From Limnobaculum xujianqingii (GTDB lineage Bacteria; Pseudomonadota; Gammaproteobacteria; Enterobacterales; Enterobacteriaceae): a stretch of 64,000 bases of DNA. This document shows, piece after piece, positions 26,482 to 37,036 of this stretch. Under the pieces are notes generated by a model. That model saw only the letters and a program-made list of their open reading frames with translations. It was not told the DNA's origin and did no database searches. The stretch lies in contig NZ_JABMLK010000001.1 of assembly GCF_013394855.1 (NCBI RefSeq), positions 2,251,501-2,315,500 on the forward strand, read 5' to 3'. Made by a program: the position numbers and the translations under genes. Each line of letters starts with the position of its first letter. Within the stretch, counting starts at the first letter, position 1.

Positions 26482-26596
26482 GTGGTATTCCAACCATAAC
26501 TTAATATCAGGTTTTACACCAAACCTTGGTGATAACTATCAGATGGCGGTAGAATACATTGTTTTCAACCCCCAACCCCAAACTGACGTAAAGAAA

Positions 26597-26890
26597 ATGA
26601 ATCTATCTAACAAGCAAAAACAGCACCTTAAAGGCTTAGCGCACCCGTTAAAGCCGGTTGTCATGGTAGGTGCAAGCGGTCTCACTGAAGGCGTTCTCGC
26701 TGAAGTTGAGCATGCTTTAGAGCATCATGAACTCATCAAAGTAAAGATATCAACAGAAGATCGTGAAACTAAACAATTGATTGCAGACGCGATTGCTCGT
26801 GAAACTGGCGCTAACAATGTGCAGGTGATTGGTAGTGTTTTAGTGCTCTATCGAGCCAGTAAAGACAAAAAAATCAGCCTGCCACGTTAA
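26597..26890 (+). CDS. yhbY: CRS1/YhbY-type RNA-binding protein, 50S assembly factor
   Basis: 97 residues from ATG 26597. The CRM fold is clear: LSNKQKQHLKGLAHPLKPVV, then the GxxG-like MVGASGLTEGV, then HHELIKVKISTEDRETKQLI and QVIGSVLVLYR. It binds precursor 50S particles. It is divergent from rlmE, as in E. coli. The frame extends upstream for over 100 codons antisense to rlmE, but that part is not plausible coding. Confidence 0.96.
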   Translation: MNLSNKQKQHLKGLAHPLKPVVMVGASGLTEGVLAEVEHALEHHELIKVKISTEDRETKQLIADAIARETGANNVQVIGSVLVLYRASKDKKISLPR

Positions 26891-26897
26891 GTTTGAT

Positions 26898-26927
26898 GAA
26901 AAAAGGTGATAATTGTCGCCTTTTTTC
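26898..26927. terminator. bidirectional terminator between yhbY and greA
   Basis: An A6-GGTGA / TCGCC-T6 hairpin lies between the convergent yhbY (plus) and greA (minus) genes, with T-rich sides on both strands. Confidence 0.8.
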
Positions 26928-26976
26928 ATTTCTTTACACTCGGTCAAATAACAACCTGCATAAATTTGGTTGATGG

Positions 26977-27453
26977 TTAAAGATATTCAACGTTCAGAAT
27001 TTCAAACTCGATATCACCACCAGGTGCTTTAATCACCACCACATCGTCCGCTTCTTTACCAATCAAACCACGCGCCATCGGTGAGTTAATTGAGATCAGA
27101 TTCTGTTTAAAATCCGCTTCATCATCACCCACAATACGGTAGACAACTTCTTCTTCTGTTTCCAGATTCATCACTTTAACCGTCGCACCAAAAATCACCC
27201 GGCCAGTATAAGGCATCTTGGTAATATCAATGACTTGTGCATTAGACAGTTTAGCTTCAATTTCCTGAATTCGCCCTTCGCAGAAACCTTGCTGTTCACG
27301 CGCGGCATGATATTCAGCATTCTCTTTCAGGTCACCATGAGCTCTTGCCTCAGCGATATCAGCAATAATTTTTGGCCGACGTACACCTTTTAAGTACTCG
27401 AGCTCTTCACGCAGTCTTTCTGCACCCAGTAACGTCATTGGAATTTGTCGCAT
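26977..27453 (-). CDS. greA: transcription elongation factor GreA
   Basis: 158 residues, same length as in E. coli. The N-terminal coiled coil runs to residue ~75 and carries the acidic tip ([20 protein letters not shown]). The C-terminal FKBP-like globule has [20 protein letters not shown] and ends NVEYL. GreA enters the RNA polymerase secondary channel and stimulates cleavage of backtracked RNA. In E. coli the greA leader is attenuated; a GC-rich stretch followed by T6 lies ~100 bases upstream here too (27555-27590 region). Confidence 0.98.
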   Translation of the reverse strand: MRQIPMTLLGAERLREELEYLKGVRRPKIIADIAEARAHGDLKENAEYHAAREQQGFCEGRIQEIEAKLSNAQVIDITKMPYTGRVIFGATVKVMNLETEEEVVYRIVGDDEADFKQNLISINSPMARGLIGKEADDVVVIKAPGGDIEFEILNVEYL

Positions 27454-27831
27454 ACTCTTGTATCCCTCTCAAATCACTTGTCACTCTCAAATAATCAGTG
27501 ATTTATATAATAATCAACCTATAGCAGTCGGTGACTCCCACTGCTTTTATAAGCAAAAAACGCCCGGCCCGGTATAACTTCGCCAGACCAAACGAGATGT
27601 CATAGATAAGTGGCATTTTACCTTAGAGTTGCATTGGGGTCATCGTTTACTTTTGTTTCGCCTCTGGTAATCGATAAACCTACGATAACAATAAGGGTAT
27701 AAATTAGCCGCTCAAATGATGGTACACTATTCATTAAACAGACGTTTGCCCTGAGCGTATCACTGATTTATTGGTATCAAACTGCGTTGGGTAATCATTT
27801 TTTCATGCAGAAAAGCAGGTCATTTTTCACT
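27454..27831. other. greA-dacB divergent region
   Basis: No gene is seen. On the minus strand a GGTCTGG/CCGGGCC imperfect hairpin, then GGGCG and T6 (about 27590 down to 27555) could be an attenuator in the greA leader like the one giving GraL in E. coli. On the plus strand, AT-rich sequence ahead of dacB around 27690-27740 probably holds its promoter. Confidence 0.35.
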
Positions 27832-29268
27832 ATGCGCTTATTGAACGTTTTCAGCGGAATTGCCTGTTCACTGGTTATTACTGGTGCACAAGCTACTCAA
27901 ATAGATCAATACACTCAATTATTACCTGAAGGTGCCAATCTTTCATTGATGGTACAGAAAGTTGGTGCGTCGACACCTTCTATCGATTATCAGGACAAGC
28001 AGCTAACCTTACCGGCCAGTACACAAAAAGTCGTTACTGCGCTGGCAGCTCTGTTGCAACTGGGTGCCGATTACCGTTTTACTACCACTATTGAAGGCTC
28101 TGGTTCAGTCAATAATGGCGTATTGAATGGTGATTTAATTGTTCGTTTTAGTGGTGATCCTACCCTGAAAAGTCAGCAAGTACGCTCGATGGTTCAATCC
28201 CTTAAGCAACAAGGGATCCGTCAGGTATCAGGCGGTCTGATAATTGATACCTCAGTATTTGCCAGCCATGACAAAGCCCCTGGATGGTCATGGAATGATA
28301 TGACCCAGTGCTTCAGTGCCCCACCATCAGCCGCTATTATTGATAAAAACTGCTTTTCTGTAGCATTACAAACTTCCAAACAGGAAGGTGGAACGGCCAC
28401 GGTGCAAGTCGCATCTTACTTCCCGGTACAGGTTAATAGTCAGGTGCGTTCTTACCCAAGAAATTCACCAAATGCTCGTTTTTGTGAGTTTGACGTTACC
28501 GCTGGTGAAAACCTGCGTTATACCCTGACAGGCTGCCGCACTCAACAGGACAAACCGATTACTCTGTCATTCGCCGTTCAGGATGGTAATGCATACGCGG
28601 CTCAAATTGTGAAAAATGAGCTAAGACAAGCAGGTATTCAGATTGGTAATGCTATTCGCTACCAAACCACTCGCACTGGCCCGGGTAAAGTATTAGCCCA
28701 AAATCAGTCTGCTCCTCTGCATGACCTGTTAAAAGTAATGTTGAAAAGCTCTGACAATATGATTGCCGATACCGTTTTCCGCACTATGGGTAATAAGCAA
28801 TATAACTTGCCGGGAACCTGGCGCTCTGGTTCCAGCGCAGTTCGGCTAATATTGCGTCAACAAGCCGGTATTGATATTGGCAACACGGTAATTGCAGATG
28901 GTTCTGGTTTATCACGCCATAATCTGATTTCTGCGGACACGATGATGCAAATTCTACAGTACATTGCCCGCAACGATAGCCAGTTGGATTTTATTTCCAT
29001 GTTGCCTACTGCAGGTCAGGATGGAACACTGCGTGCGCGCAGCGGTTTTAAAGATGCAGGTTTAGAAGGTAAAGTTTCTGCTAAAACAGGTGCATTACAA
29101 GGCGTTTATAATCTGGCTGGATTTATGACTACCGCCAGCGGAGAGAAAGTCGCTTTTGTTCAGTTCCTTTCCAGCTATGCAATGTCACCACAGGATCGCT
29201 CTGGCCGTAAAGCCACGCTGGCAAACTTTGAAAGCACGCTATACCGGGATTTGTACAACAGTAACTAG
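27832..29268 (+). CDS. dacB: penicillin-binding protein 4, D-alanyl-D-alanine carboxypeptidase/endopeptidase
   Basis: 478 residues from ATG 27832; two ATGs upstream in frame (27787, 27805) would lengthen the leader. Signal peptide MRLLNVFSGIACSLVITGAQ, cleavage after AQA. The class C PBP motifs are present: SxxK in PASTQKV, SxN in SSDNM and KTG in SAKTGALQG. The non-catalytic insert is full length (NDMTQCFSAPPSAAIIDKNC). It removes terminal D-Ala and cuts D-Ala-mDAP cross-links in the periplasm. It is divergent from greA as in E. coli and ends at a hairpin before the convergent amyA. Confidence 0.97.
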   Translation: MRLLNVFSGIACSLVITGAQATQIDQYTQLLPEGANLSLMVQKVGASTPSIDYQDKQLTLPASTQKVVTALAALLQLGADYRFTTTIEGSGSVNNGVLNGDLIVRFSGDPTLKSQQVRSMVQSLKQQGIRQVSGGLIIDTSVFASHDKAPGWSWNDMTQCFSAPPSAAIIDKNCFSVALQTSKQEGGTATVQVASYFPVQVNSQVRSYPRNSPNARFCEFDVTAGENLRYTLTGCRTQQDKPITLSFAVQDGNAYAAQIVKNELRQAGIQIGNAIRYQTTRTGPGKVLAQNQSAPLHDLLKVMLKSSDNMIADTVFRTMGNKQYNLPGTWRSGSSAVRLILRQQAGIDIGNTVIADGSGLSRHNLISADTMMQILQYIARNDSQLDFISMLPTAGQDGTLRARSGFKDAGLEGKVSAKTGALQGVYNLAGFMTTASGEKVAFVQFLSSYAMSPQDRSGRKATLANFESTLYRDLYNSN

Positions 29269-29294
29269 CTGATGTTTTGATAGATAATAGTGAA

Positions 29295-29332
29295 TCCGCC
29301 TGCTTTGTGTGCAAGATGTGCAAGCAGGCGGA
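29295..29332. terminator. bidirectional hairpin between dacB and amyA
   Basis: Perfect 11-bp inverted repeat TCCGCCTGCTT / AAGCAGGCGGA between two convergent genes. It lacks a long T run. Confidence 0.6.
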
Positions 29333-29337
29333 ACGCT

Positions 29338-30834
29338 TCAGCTTTTTTCCATAAACTCTTCTAACACCCAAACGCTAACACTGCTGGCATTAACCGGAAA
29401 GGTTCCCTTTCCCTGTTCATCAGTTATCACGGTATCCTGACGAATACCGAGATAATCCCGATATTGCTTATTGGCTAATCCCTCACCCAGCTCTATTAAC
29501 TTGCTGTTTTCTGCTTCATTTGACAACACTACAACACAGCCTGGCTCTTCAGCCGTTCCTTCCCGAACAAATGCAATACAGTTTGGAGAGTCAAAATAAT
29601 CAGTCTGCTGACCATTAGCAAAACGCTGACGAGCGCGAATCAACAGAGGAAGCTCACGAATTGCCGGCATATCAACCCGACACATTTTACCGTCATGCCC
29701 CTTATCACGGTAGCTGGCACCAAACAGATCAGGATAGAAAATACAAGGAACACCCTGCTCTCGCAGTAAAATTAATGAATAGGCTAATGGTTTAAACCAT
29801 GGATCAACCGGCGTTTCTAACGCTTGTAAAGGCTGGGTATCATGATTAGCAACCAAAGTGACCGAATGTTCCGCATCAGCTTCAGTTAACGTCTCAACAA
29901 AGATCTTACTGAGATCGAACTCCTTACCTTGTTGTGATGCATGGTGAAAATTGAGGTGCAAGGGAGCATCAAACAGCATCAGTTTATCATCCACCAGTTC
30001 CAGATAATTTTGTAGCGTCGCCAGATCGTGAGACCAATACTCCGCCACGGTGAATAAATCGCGCTGGACTGTACCTCGTGCATGGTCGAGCCATTGCTTA
30101 AAAAACCATGCCGGGATGTGTTTAACCGCATCCAACCGAAAACCATCGCTGGGAACTGTTTCCATCAACCAGGTAACCCAGCGTTTAAGTTCCTCCATTA
30201 CTGCCGGATTACGGAACTCAATATTGGCCCCCATCAGATAATCATAGTTGCCGTTTTCACTGTCAACTTCATCAACCCATCCATCGTCAGTGTAGTCATT
30301 AACAATTTTGAATATCCCTTCTTCTCTTGGTTCATCAAGGTAATCCACACCATTAAAGCTGTGGAAATCCCACACGTATTCTGAATACGTATTTTTCCTA
30401 CCGGGAAAGGTAAAACGGGTATAGGCCTTCGCCTCAATAACTTCATCAGAGATAATGTTTCGATCGTCAGGATCAACCCGGGAGACCTTGATCAGCTCAG
30501 TTTCATCAGCACCGATCTTATGGTTTAGTACCACATCAAGATACACTTCCAGGCCATTCTCTTTCAGCGTATTAACCGCTTTAAGTAGCCCTTCTTTATC
30601 ACCATATTTGGTTGCCCGGCTGCCCTTTTGTTCAAACTCACCCAAATCAAACAGGTCATAACTATCATAACCAACCGAGTAACCCCCTGAAGCGCCTTTA
30701 TAAGGTGGAGGCAACCAAACGGCAGTAATGCCCATATCTGCCAGCTCTGGTGCTCGTTTCGTAGCTTCTGGCCACAATTTGCCACCATCCGGATAATACC
30801 AGTGGAAAAACTGCAATAAGGTCGCTTTCTTCAT
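29338..30834 (-). CDS. amyA: cytoplasmic alpha-amylase
   Basis: 498 residues from ATG 30834 ([20 protein letters not shown]); E. coli AmyA has 495 with the same start. There is no signal peptide, so it is cytoplasmic. GH13 conserved regions: [21 protein letters not shown] with the nucleophile Asp, VAEYWSH with the acid/base Glu, and VANHDTQP. It hydrolyses internal alpha-1,4 links of maltodextrins and glycogen products. In E. coli amyA lies elsewhere, so its place between dacB and obgE is a difference in gene order. Confidence 0.95.
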   Translation of the reverse strand: MKKATLLQFFHWYYPDGGKLWPEATKRAPELADMGITAVWLPPPYKGASGGYSVGYDSYDLFDLGEFEQKGSRATKYGDKEGLLKAVNTLKENGLEVYLDVVLNHKIGADETELIKVSRVDPDDRNIISDEVIEAKAYTRFTFPGRKNTYSEYVWDFHSFNGVDYLDEPREEGIFKIVNDYTDDGWVDEVDSENGNYDYLMGANIEFRNPAVMEELKRWVTWLMETVPSDGFRLDAVKHIPAWFFKQWLDHARGTVQRDLFTVAEYWSHDLATLQNYLELVDDKLMLFDAPLHLNFHHASQQGKEFDLSKIFVETLTEADAEHSVTLVANHDTQPLQALETPVDPWFKPLAYSLILLREQGVPCIFYPDLFGASYRDKGHDGKMCRVDMPAIRELPLLIRARQRFANGQQTDYFDSPNCIAFVREGTAEEPGCVVVLSNEAENSKLIELGEGLANKQYRDYLGIRQDTVITDEQGKGTFPVNASSVSVWVLEEFMEKS

Positions 30835-30930
30835 AGCGTTTCGATTCCCCGATTTATAAAGGTATGGCCAAATCATAGAATCGATTTAGCAAATGGCTGT
30901 TTAAACCATAGACAATTTTAGTTCGGATGT

Positions 30931-30962
30931 AAAAAAAGCTACCTTATCAGGTAGCCTTTTAT
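30931..30962 (-). terminator. obgE terminator
   Basis: GGCTACCTGATAAGGTAGC hairpin followed by T7 on the minus strand, 20 bp after the obgE stop. Confidence 0.85.
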
Positions 30963-30981
30963 AGGTTTGGTATGGGCTTAA

Positions 30982-32160
<1,179 letters not shown>

Positions 32161-32246
32161 TCACTGTCTCCGTAATTTATCTATTTGGCTTACCCACACA
32201 CTTTTCTGCCAACAAGCCTTAGCATGTCTGATACATAAAAAATATA

Positions 32247-33209
32247 TTATTTCAGGGGTAAACCGGTGTTTTTCTCTGACCGCCGGGGAAATAATCGATG
32301 GCCCGCAGCGGAAAACATGGCGCCCATTACCACAATGAATGCGCCGCTATATCCAAGTATATTTAGCACAGTGCTGGAGAACATATCCGGCCATATCAGC
32401 GCTAATAAATCAGAAAATAATAAAGTAAACAGCGGTGTCAGGGTGATTAATGCACTCACCTGGGCCACTTGCCAGCGCGCCATGGCTTCTCCTAGCGCAC
32501 CGTAAGCCACCAGCGTGTTTAAACCACAAAAGGCTAAACAGGCGAGTTGCCAGCTATTCAGTTGATAAATCTCCGATGGATCCGCCAACGGAGTCACAAA
32601 AATAGTGCTCAACACATAAAGTAGAAACAGGATTTGAGAGGCTGAAAGCCTACGCTGTAATACCTTTTGCGCTACGCCATAACTCACCCAAACCAGAGAT
32701 GCACACACGCCTAATAAAACACCTCGGGTGTAATCCGTCAGGCGAGTGAAAATCTCAATCAGGTTAGTATTAAAAAACAGTATCAAACCCACTATCAGCA
32801 TCACCGCACCAATAATTTGAGTGACCCGCATATTCTCTTTAAGAATAAGTACGCTGGCAAACAGCATTCCTACAGGAGAAAGCTGCCCTATGACCTGCGA
32901 AGCAGTTGGACTCAAATACTGTAATGCCGAGCTAAAAAAAACAAAGTTAGCTGCCAGTCCCACTGCAGCAATAAGCAACAATATCAACCAGCGAGGCCGC
33001 CGAAACAGACCTAAACGAGGCAACTTACGCTGCATCGCTAATATCAAGCCCAATCCAAGAGCCGAGATTGAAAAGCGATACCATACCAACGTATAAGGCG
33101 TCATCACCGGAAGAACTTGTTTCATCGCGATAGGCACCACACCCCATAACACGGCGGTGATCAGGGCAAATGTTATGCCTAATGCCATACTCTGCTTAAC
33201 CTGCGACAT
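32247..33209 (-). CDS. yhbE: DMT-superfamily (EamA) transporter YhbE
   Basis: 320 residues from ATG 33209 (MSQVKQSMALGITFALITAV), with GAAAG/AAGAA upstream. About ten membrane helices form two EamA repeats. The first repeat ends with SPVGMLFASVLILKENM and the second with LTPLFTLLFSDLLALIWP, the usual family positions. The substrate is unknown. It lies between rpmA and obgE as in E. coli and is probably transcribed with them. Confidence 0.92.
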   Translation of the reverse strand: MSQVKQSMALGITFALITAVLWGVVPIAMKQVLPVMTPYTLVWYRFSISALGLGLILAMQRKLPRLGLFRRPRWLILLLIAAVGLAANFVFFSSALQYLSPTASQVIGQLSPVGMLFASVLILKENMRVTQIIGAVMLIVGLILFFNTNLIEIFTRLTDYTRGVLLGVCASLVWVSYGVAQKVLQRRLSASQILFLLYVLSTIFVTPLADPSEIYQLNSWQLACLAFCGLNTLVAYGALGEAMARWQVAQVSALITLTPLFTLLFSDLLALIWPDMFSSTVLNILGYSGAFIVVMGAMFSAAGHRLFPRRSEKNTGLPLK

Positions 33210-33357
33210 TTCTTTCCGAAAGCTCCAGAGCAGCATTTCTGCTCTTAACTGTATCTGACTGATGGATGCTTGATATTTTATCGGGTATGGTGCTTTAGCT
33301 AACCAGACCTTCGCCTGTTACTTTATAGAATCTCTATTAAAGTAACACATTTTGAAA

Positions 33358-33390
33358 ATAAAAAGCCCCGCAATAACCATTGCAGGGCCT
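33358..33390 (-). terminator. terminator or attenuator after rpmA
   Basis: GCCCTGCAATGG TTATTGCGGGGC-type hairpin followed by T5 on the minus strand, 24 bp after the rpmA stop and before yhbE. It would separate ribosomal protein expression from yhbE-obgE, at least in part. Confidence 0.75.
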
Positions 33391-33413
33391 GGATCTATTT
33401 GGCTATCGAAAAA

Positions 33414-33671
33414 TTATTCAGCAACGATGCTTATAAATTTACGATTTTTTGGGCCTTTTACTTCAAATTTGACTTTACCGTCAATTAAAGCAAACAGGGT
33501 GTGATCGCGACCACAACCAACATTGGTACCCGCGTGGAATTTAGTACCACGTTGACGAACCAGAATGTTACCTGCCAGAATTGATTCACCGCCGAAACGT
33601 TTTACGCCCAGACGTTTACTTTCAGAATCGCGGCCATTTCGTGAGGAACCGCCAGCCTTTTTATGTGCCAT
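33414..33671 (-). CDS. rpmA: 50S ribosomal protein L27
   Basis: 85 residues, identical in length to E. coli. Starts [20 protein letters not shown] and carries [20 protein letters not shown] and [20 protein letters not shown]. The N-terminal tail reaches the peptidyl transferase centre. It follows rplU by 19 bp in the conserved rplU-rpmA operon. Confidence 0.98.
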   Translation of the reverse strand: MAHKKAGGSSRNGRDSESKRLGVKRFGGESILAGNILVRQRGTKFHAGTNVGCGRDHTLFALIDGKVKFEVKGPKNRKFISIVAE

Positions 33672-33690
33672 TTATCCGCTCTCCTAAACC

Positions 33691-34035
<345 letters not shown>

Positions 34036-34274
34036 CTAAATATAGTGTTATTAGAGTGCGCTATAAAATATTCACAATAGGGCGCGAATTCTACGCAAAA
34101 AACTTACCGTTTACAAGCTCAGAATAAGAGAAGAATCAGAAGAAAATAAATAAGCACTTTTAATGGCGTTCATCTATGCTATTTTTCGAGTACAATCTCC
34201 CCGACCTTGCGTTCATTTTGCTGCGCTAGTGGATGGCTCTTACTATCAAAATCATAATATTATAATTTGACGCT

Positions 34275-35246
34275 ATGAATATTGAAAAAATCACCCAGTT
34301 AGCAGAAAAGGACATGACGGCAGTTAATGCCGCAATACTTGCCCAGTTAGATTCCGATGTTGTGTTGATCAATCAGTTGGGGCATTACATCATCAGTGGT
34401 GGTGGGAAACGCATTCGCCCTATGATTGCCGTTCTCTCTGCTCGCGCACTGGGATACCAAGGAGATGGGCACATTACTTCCGCGGCTTTAATCGAGTTCA
34501 TTCATACCGCAACCTTGTTGCATGATGACGTGGTTGATGAATCGGACCTTCGCAGAGGAAAGGCCACAGCCAATGCTGCATTTGGTAATGCGGCCAGCGT
34601 ATTAGTCGGCGATTTCATCTATACCCGCTCTTTTCAAATGATGACCAGCCTGGGTTCATTAGAAATTTTAAAACTGATGTCATCGGCGACTAACGTTATT
34701 GCCGAAGGCGAAGTCATGCAACTGATGAACTGTAACGATCCTGATATAACTGAAGAAAATTATATGCAGGTGATTTACAGCAAAACGGCACGACTCTTTG
34801 AGGCTGCCGCACAAGCTTCAGCAATCCTCGCAGGCGCAACGCCAGAACAGGAAAAAGCACTGCAGGATTATGGTCGTTATATTGGTACCGCATTCCAATT
34901 GATCGATGACCTGTTGGATTACAGTGCTGATGGTTCCAAACTGGGTAAAAATCTGGGAGATGACCTGAACGAAGGCAAACCAACATTACCATTGCTGCAT
35001 GCTATGCGTAATGGGTCAGCTGAAAGTGCTGCTCAAATTCGTGAAGCTATTGAACAAGGAAACGGGCGTCATTTACTGGAGTCTGTACTGAAAACCATGA
35101 ATCAATGCTGTTCACTAACGTATACACAACAGCGTGCAGAAGAAGAAGCTGATAAAGCAATTTCTGCACTAGCCTGTTTGCCAGATACACCATACAGAAC
35201 AGCATTAGAATCACTGGCTCGTCTGTCTGTACACCGAGACACCTAG
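34275..35246 (+). CDS. ispB: octaprenyl diphosphate synthase
   Basis: 323 residues as in E. coli. First Asp-rich motif HDDVVDESDLRRG, second QLIDDLLDYSAD, plus GGKRIRPM near the start. It adds isoprenyl units to farnesyl diphosphate to make the C40 tail of ubiquinone and menaquinone, and is essential. It is divergent from rplU. Downstream in E. coli is sfsB; here two extra HTH genes on the opposite strand intervene. Confidence 0.97.
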   Translation: MNIEKITQLAEKDMTAVNAAILAQLDSDVVLINQLGHYIISGGGKRIRPMIAVLSARALGYQGDGHITSAALIEFIHTATLLHDDVVDESDLRRGKATANAAFGNAASVLVGDFIYTRSFQMMTSLGSLEILKLMSSATNVIAEGEVMQLMNCNDPDITEENYMQVIYSKTARLFEAAAQASAILAGATPEQEKALQDYGRYIGTAFQLIDDLLDYSADGSKLGKNLGDDLNEGKPTLPLLHAMRNGSAESAAQIREAIEQGNGRHLLESVLKTMNQCCSLTYTQQRAEEEADKAISALACLPDTPYRTALESLARLSVHRDT

Positions 35247-35273
35247 ATTATATCGCCGCTAAACTCGATTATT

Positions 35274-35313
35274 CACAGAGCTGATTTAACCTGACGGTCA
35301 TATCAGCTCTGTG
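35274..35313. terminator. hairpin between ispB and the Mu-type HTH genes
   Basis: Perfect 12-bp inverted repeat CACAGAGCTGAT / ATCAGCTCTGTG with a 16-base loop. It overlaps the last codons and stop of the convergent HTH gene. No T run, so termination is uncertain. Confidence 0.5.
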
Positions 35314-35677
35314 AAGCATCATCACTACCACCATTCCAATTAACTTTCTCCATTAATCCGGCGATACCCTGCCTCATAATCAAAGAGATAATTCTCTCTC
35401 GCTCAGCCTCTGTTAATTGGTGAAACGCACTTATCCAGACGGCTAATGAATCATTAGCAATAGCATCAAACTGCACCCCACTCTCTTTAGCCTGTAGTGC
35501 AATTTGAACCTTTTCAGGAATACTATTGATATGATATTCCAAAGCTTTCCCCTGAACACCCGTACGTTTACGGCTTTCCCACTTCTCCCGATGGGCTTTT
35601 TGATTGATGCCCTGAATGGTACCGGGTAATCCAGCAACGCCAGTCAATTCTCTGGTCGAAAACCATTTTTTTTTCAT
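35303..35677 (-). CDS. Mu-type HTH DNA-binding protein, paralogue 1
   Basis: 124 residues from ATG 35677 (MKKKWFSTRELTGVAGLPGT). Residues 3-65 form the Mu-type winged-helix DNA-binding domain seen in Mu repressor and MuA N-termini: WFSTRELTGVAGLPGTIQGI, AHREKWESRKRTGVQGKALE and YHINSIPEKVQ. The C-terminal part (LTEAERERIISLIMRQGIAG LME) is a dimerisation-like helix. It is about two thirds identical to the next gene, so the pair is a tandem duplication. It is probably a transcription regulator near sfsB, itself a Mu Ner-like protein. The target is unknown. Confidence 0.75.
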   Translation of the reverse strand: MKKKWFSTRELTGVAGLPGTIQGINQKAHREKWESRKRTGVQGKALEYHINSIPEKVQIALQAKESGVQFDAIANDSLAVWISAFHQLTEAERERIISLIMRQGIAGLMEKVNWNGGSDDASQS

Positions 35678-35705
35678 TGCACCACCCAATATCAAAAGTG
35701 CTAAA

Positions 35706-36086
35706 TCAGCAAACTTCTTCTACTTCAGCAGGCTCAACGGTAAACATATTAACTTTATCCATTAATCCTGAAATACCATGACGAACGATTAAGGAGATAA
35801 TTCTTTCACGCTCGGTCGATGTCAATTGATTGTATGCGGTTACCCAAATGGCAAAAGGATCGTTAACCATCGCACTATACTTTGCCCCTTCTTCATGGCT
35901 GCGAAGCACGATCCTGACTTTGTCCGGGATACTATCAATGTGGTATTCAAGAGCTTTACCCTGCACGCCAGTACGTTTGCGACTTTTCCATTGCTCACGG
36001 CGTGCTTTTTGATTAATTCCCTGAATGGTTGAGGGTAGCCCAGCTATTCCAGTTAACTCACTTGTTGAAAACCATTCTTTTTTCAT
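35706..36086 (-). CDS. Mu-type HTH DNA-binding protein, paralogue 2
   Basis: 126 residues from ATG 36086 (MKKEWFSTSELTGIAGLPST). It has the same architecture as the downstream copy: Mu-type winged helix (residues 3-65), variable linker with AMVNDPFAIWVTAYNQL, and conserved helix ERERIISLIVRHGISGLMDK. The two genes are 28 bp apart on the same strand and likely co-transcribed. Differences concentrate in the middle and at the extreme C-terminus (FTVEPAEVEEVC). The role may be autoregulatory or control of genes in the adjoining AT-rich region; this is inference. Confidence 0.75.
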   Translation of the reverse strand: MKKEWFSTSELTGIAGLPSTIQGINQKARREQWKSRKRTGVQGKALEYHIDSIPDKVRIVLRSHEEGAKYSAMVNDPFAIWVTAYNQLTSTERERIISLIVRHGISGLMDKVNMFTVEPAEVEEVC

Positions 36087-36694
36087 AAAACACCATCCCT
36101 TTATTCCAATATTCCTACTGGTTCCAGTTACTTCTTACTCTCCTGAAAAAACAAACAATAAAGAAGTAAACAAATCCATATCTCTGATAAATCTCAATCA
36201 GAGTATATAAACAAGTAAGTAGTTTATGTTAGTTGATTAAATAAAAGAATAGTTTATTTATCACAAAGGCCCTGTATTTTAATACAGGAAAATGCGTTGC
36301 AACAGTGCATCTTATGCGTTGTATTATTTTTTTCAATTGATTGATAAAAAACAATATTTAAATGAAAAGCAGTGTTTTACCAATATTTATTGGTGTAAAT
36401 AGCATATTAATGTCATTTAAAAACAATTCAATTGATTCAATAAATTATTTTTAATAAACAAGTTAAGAAAATAAAAAAACATTCTATTTAATTTTGTTAA
36501 AAAACAAGTCACTAAATCATATAAAACGCCAACTATAATAAAAATAACCCCTTTCAATAAAAATAAATCATTTGAATTATATTAAGAAATTTGTTGATAT
36601 AAATTTTACTAAAAAATCAATATGGTCGATTAATAATGTGTTATCTACCACTTATAAACAACAAGTTTGTACTGACTTTAAAAGGAGATATTAA
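36087..36694. other. AT-rich divergent region between HTH gene and sfsB
   Basis: About 600 bp with no supported gene. It contains a LexA-box-like palindrome at 36271-36288, then GTTGCAACAGTGCA and GCGTTGTATTA, and long A/T tracts. It probably carries the promoters of the HTH pair and sfsB. The A/T tracts suggest H-NS binding. Confidence 0.4.
36271..36288. promoter_or_regulatory. LexA-box-like palindrome
   Basis: CCTGTATTTTAATACAGG has 8-bp perfect arms around TT and fits the SOS consensus CTGT-N8-ACAG. It is 185 bp upstream of the HTH pair and 400 bp upstream of sfsB, so the controlled gene is unclear. Confidence 0.4.
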
Positions 36695-36952
36695 ATGATT
36701 TCAAGGAAAGAAGATTGGCATTCTGCAGATATCATTGCCGCCTTACGTAAAAGAGGTACCACATTAGCGGCGTTATCACGCCAATCTGGTTTAAGTTCAT
36801 CAACTTTAGCCAATGCACTTGTTCGTCCGTGGCCCAAGGGAGAAAGGATTATTGCAGCAGCGTTAGAAAAACACCCTTCTGAAATATGGCCCAGCCGATA
36901 CTTAAAAATAAAAAATAATCAATTAAATTCTGGTGAACAACAGCACATCTGA
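36695..36952 (+). CDS. sfsB: Ner-like DNA-binding regulator SfsB (Nlp)
   Basis: 85 residues. ATG 36695 has a strong AAAGGAGAT site. The core KEDWHSADIIAALRKRGTTL, AALSRQSGLSSSTLANALVR and EIWPSRYL is the Mu Ner / Nlp family. In E. coli SfsB (Nlp) affects maltose-gene expression without CRP and lies between ispB and murA. Here the order is ispB, two HTH genes, sfsB, mdh, so murA is not adjacent. A homeodomain-like HTH occupies residues 25-50. Confidence 0.9.
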   Translation: MISRKEDWHSADIIAALRKRGTTLAALSRQSGLSSSTLANALVRPWPKGERIIAAALEKHPSEIWPSRYLKIKNNQLNSGEQQHI

Positions 36953-36977
36953 CAGCAATAAAAACAATATTAAATAA

Positions 36978-37013
36978 AAAACCGCTACCGACAGAGATTC
37001 GATAGCGGTTTGA
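36978..37013 (-). terminator. mdh terminator
   Basis: AAACCGCTA(T/C)CG arms, loop, then T6 on the minus strand, 24 bp after the mdh stop and convergent with sfsB. Confidence 0.8.
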
Positions 37014-37036
37014 TGTAACTTAGTTCTGAGAGAAAA

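Noticed and set aside
26255..26596. Upstream extension of the yhbY frame
   Set aside because: It is antisense to rlmE and lacks similarity; the 97-residue start matches the family.
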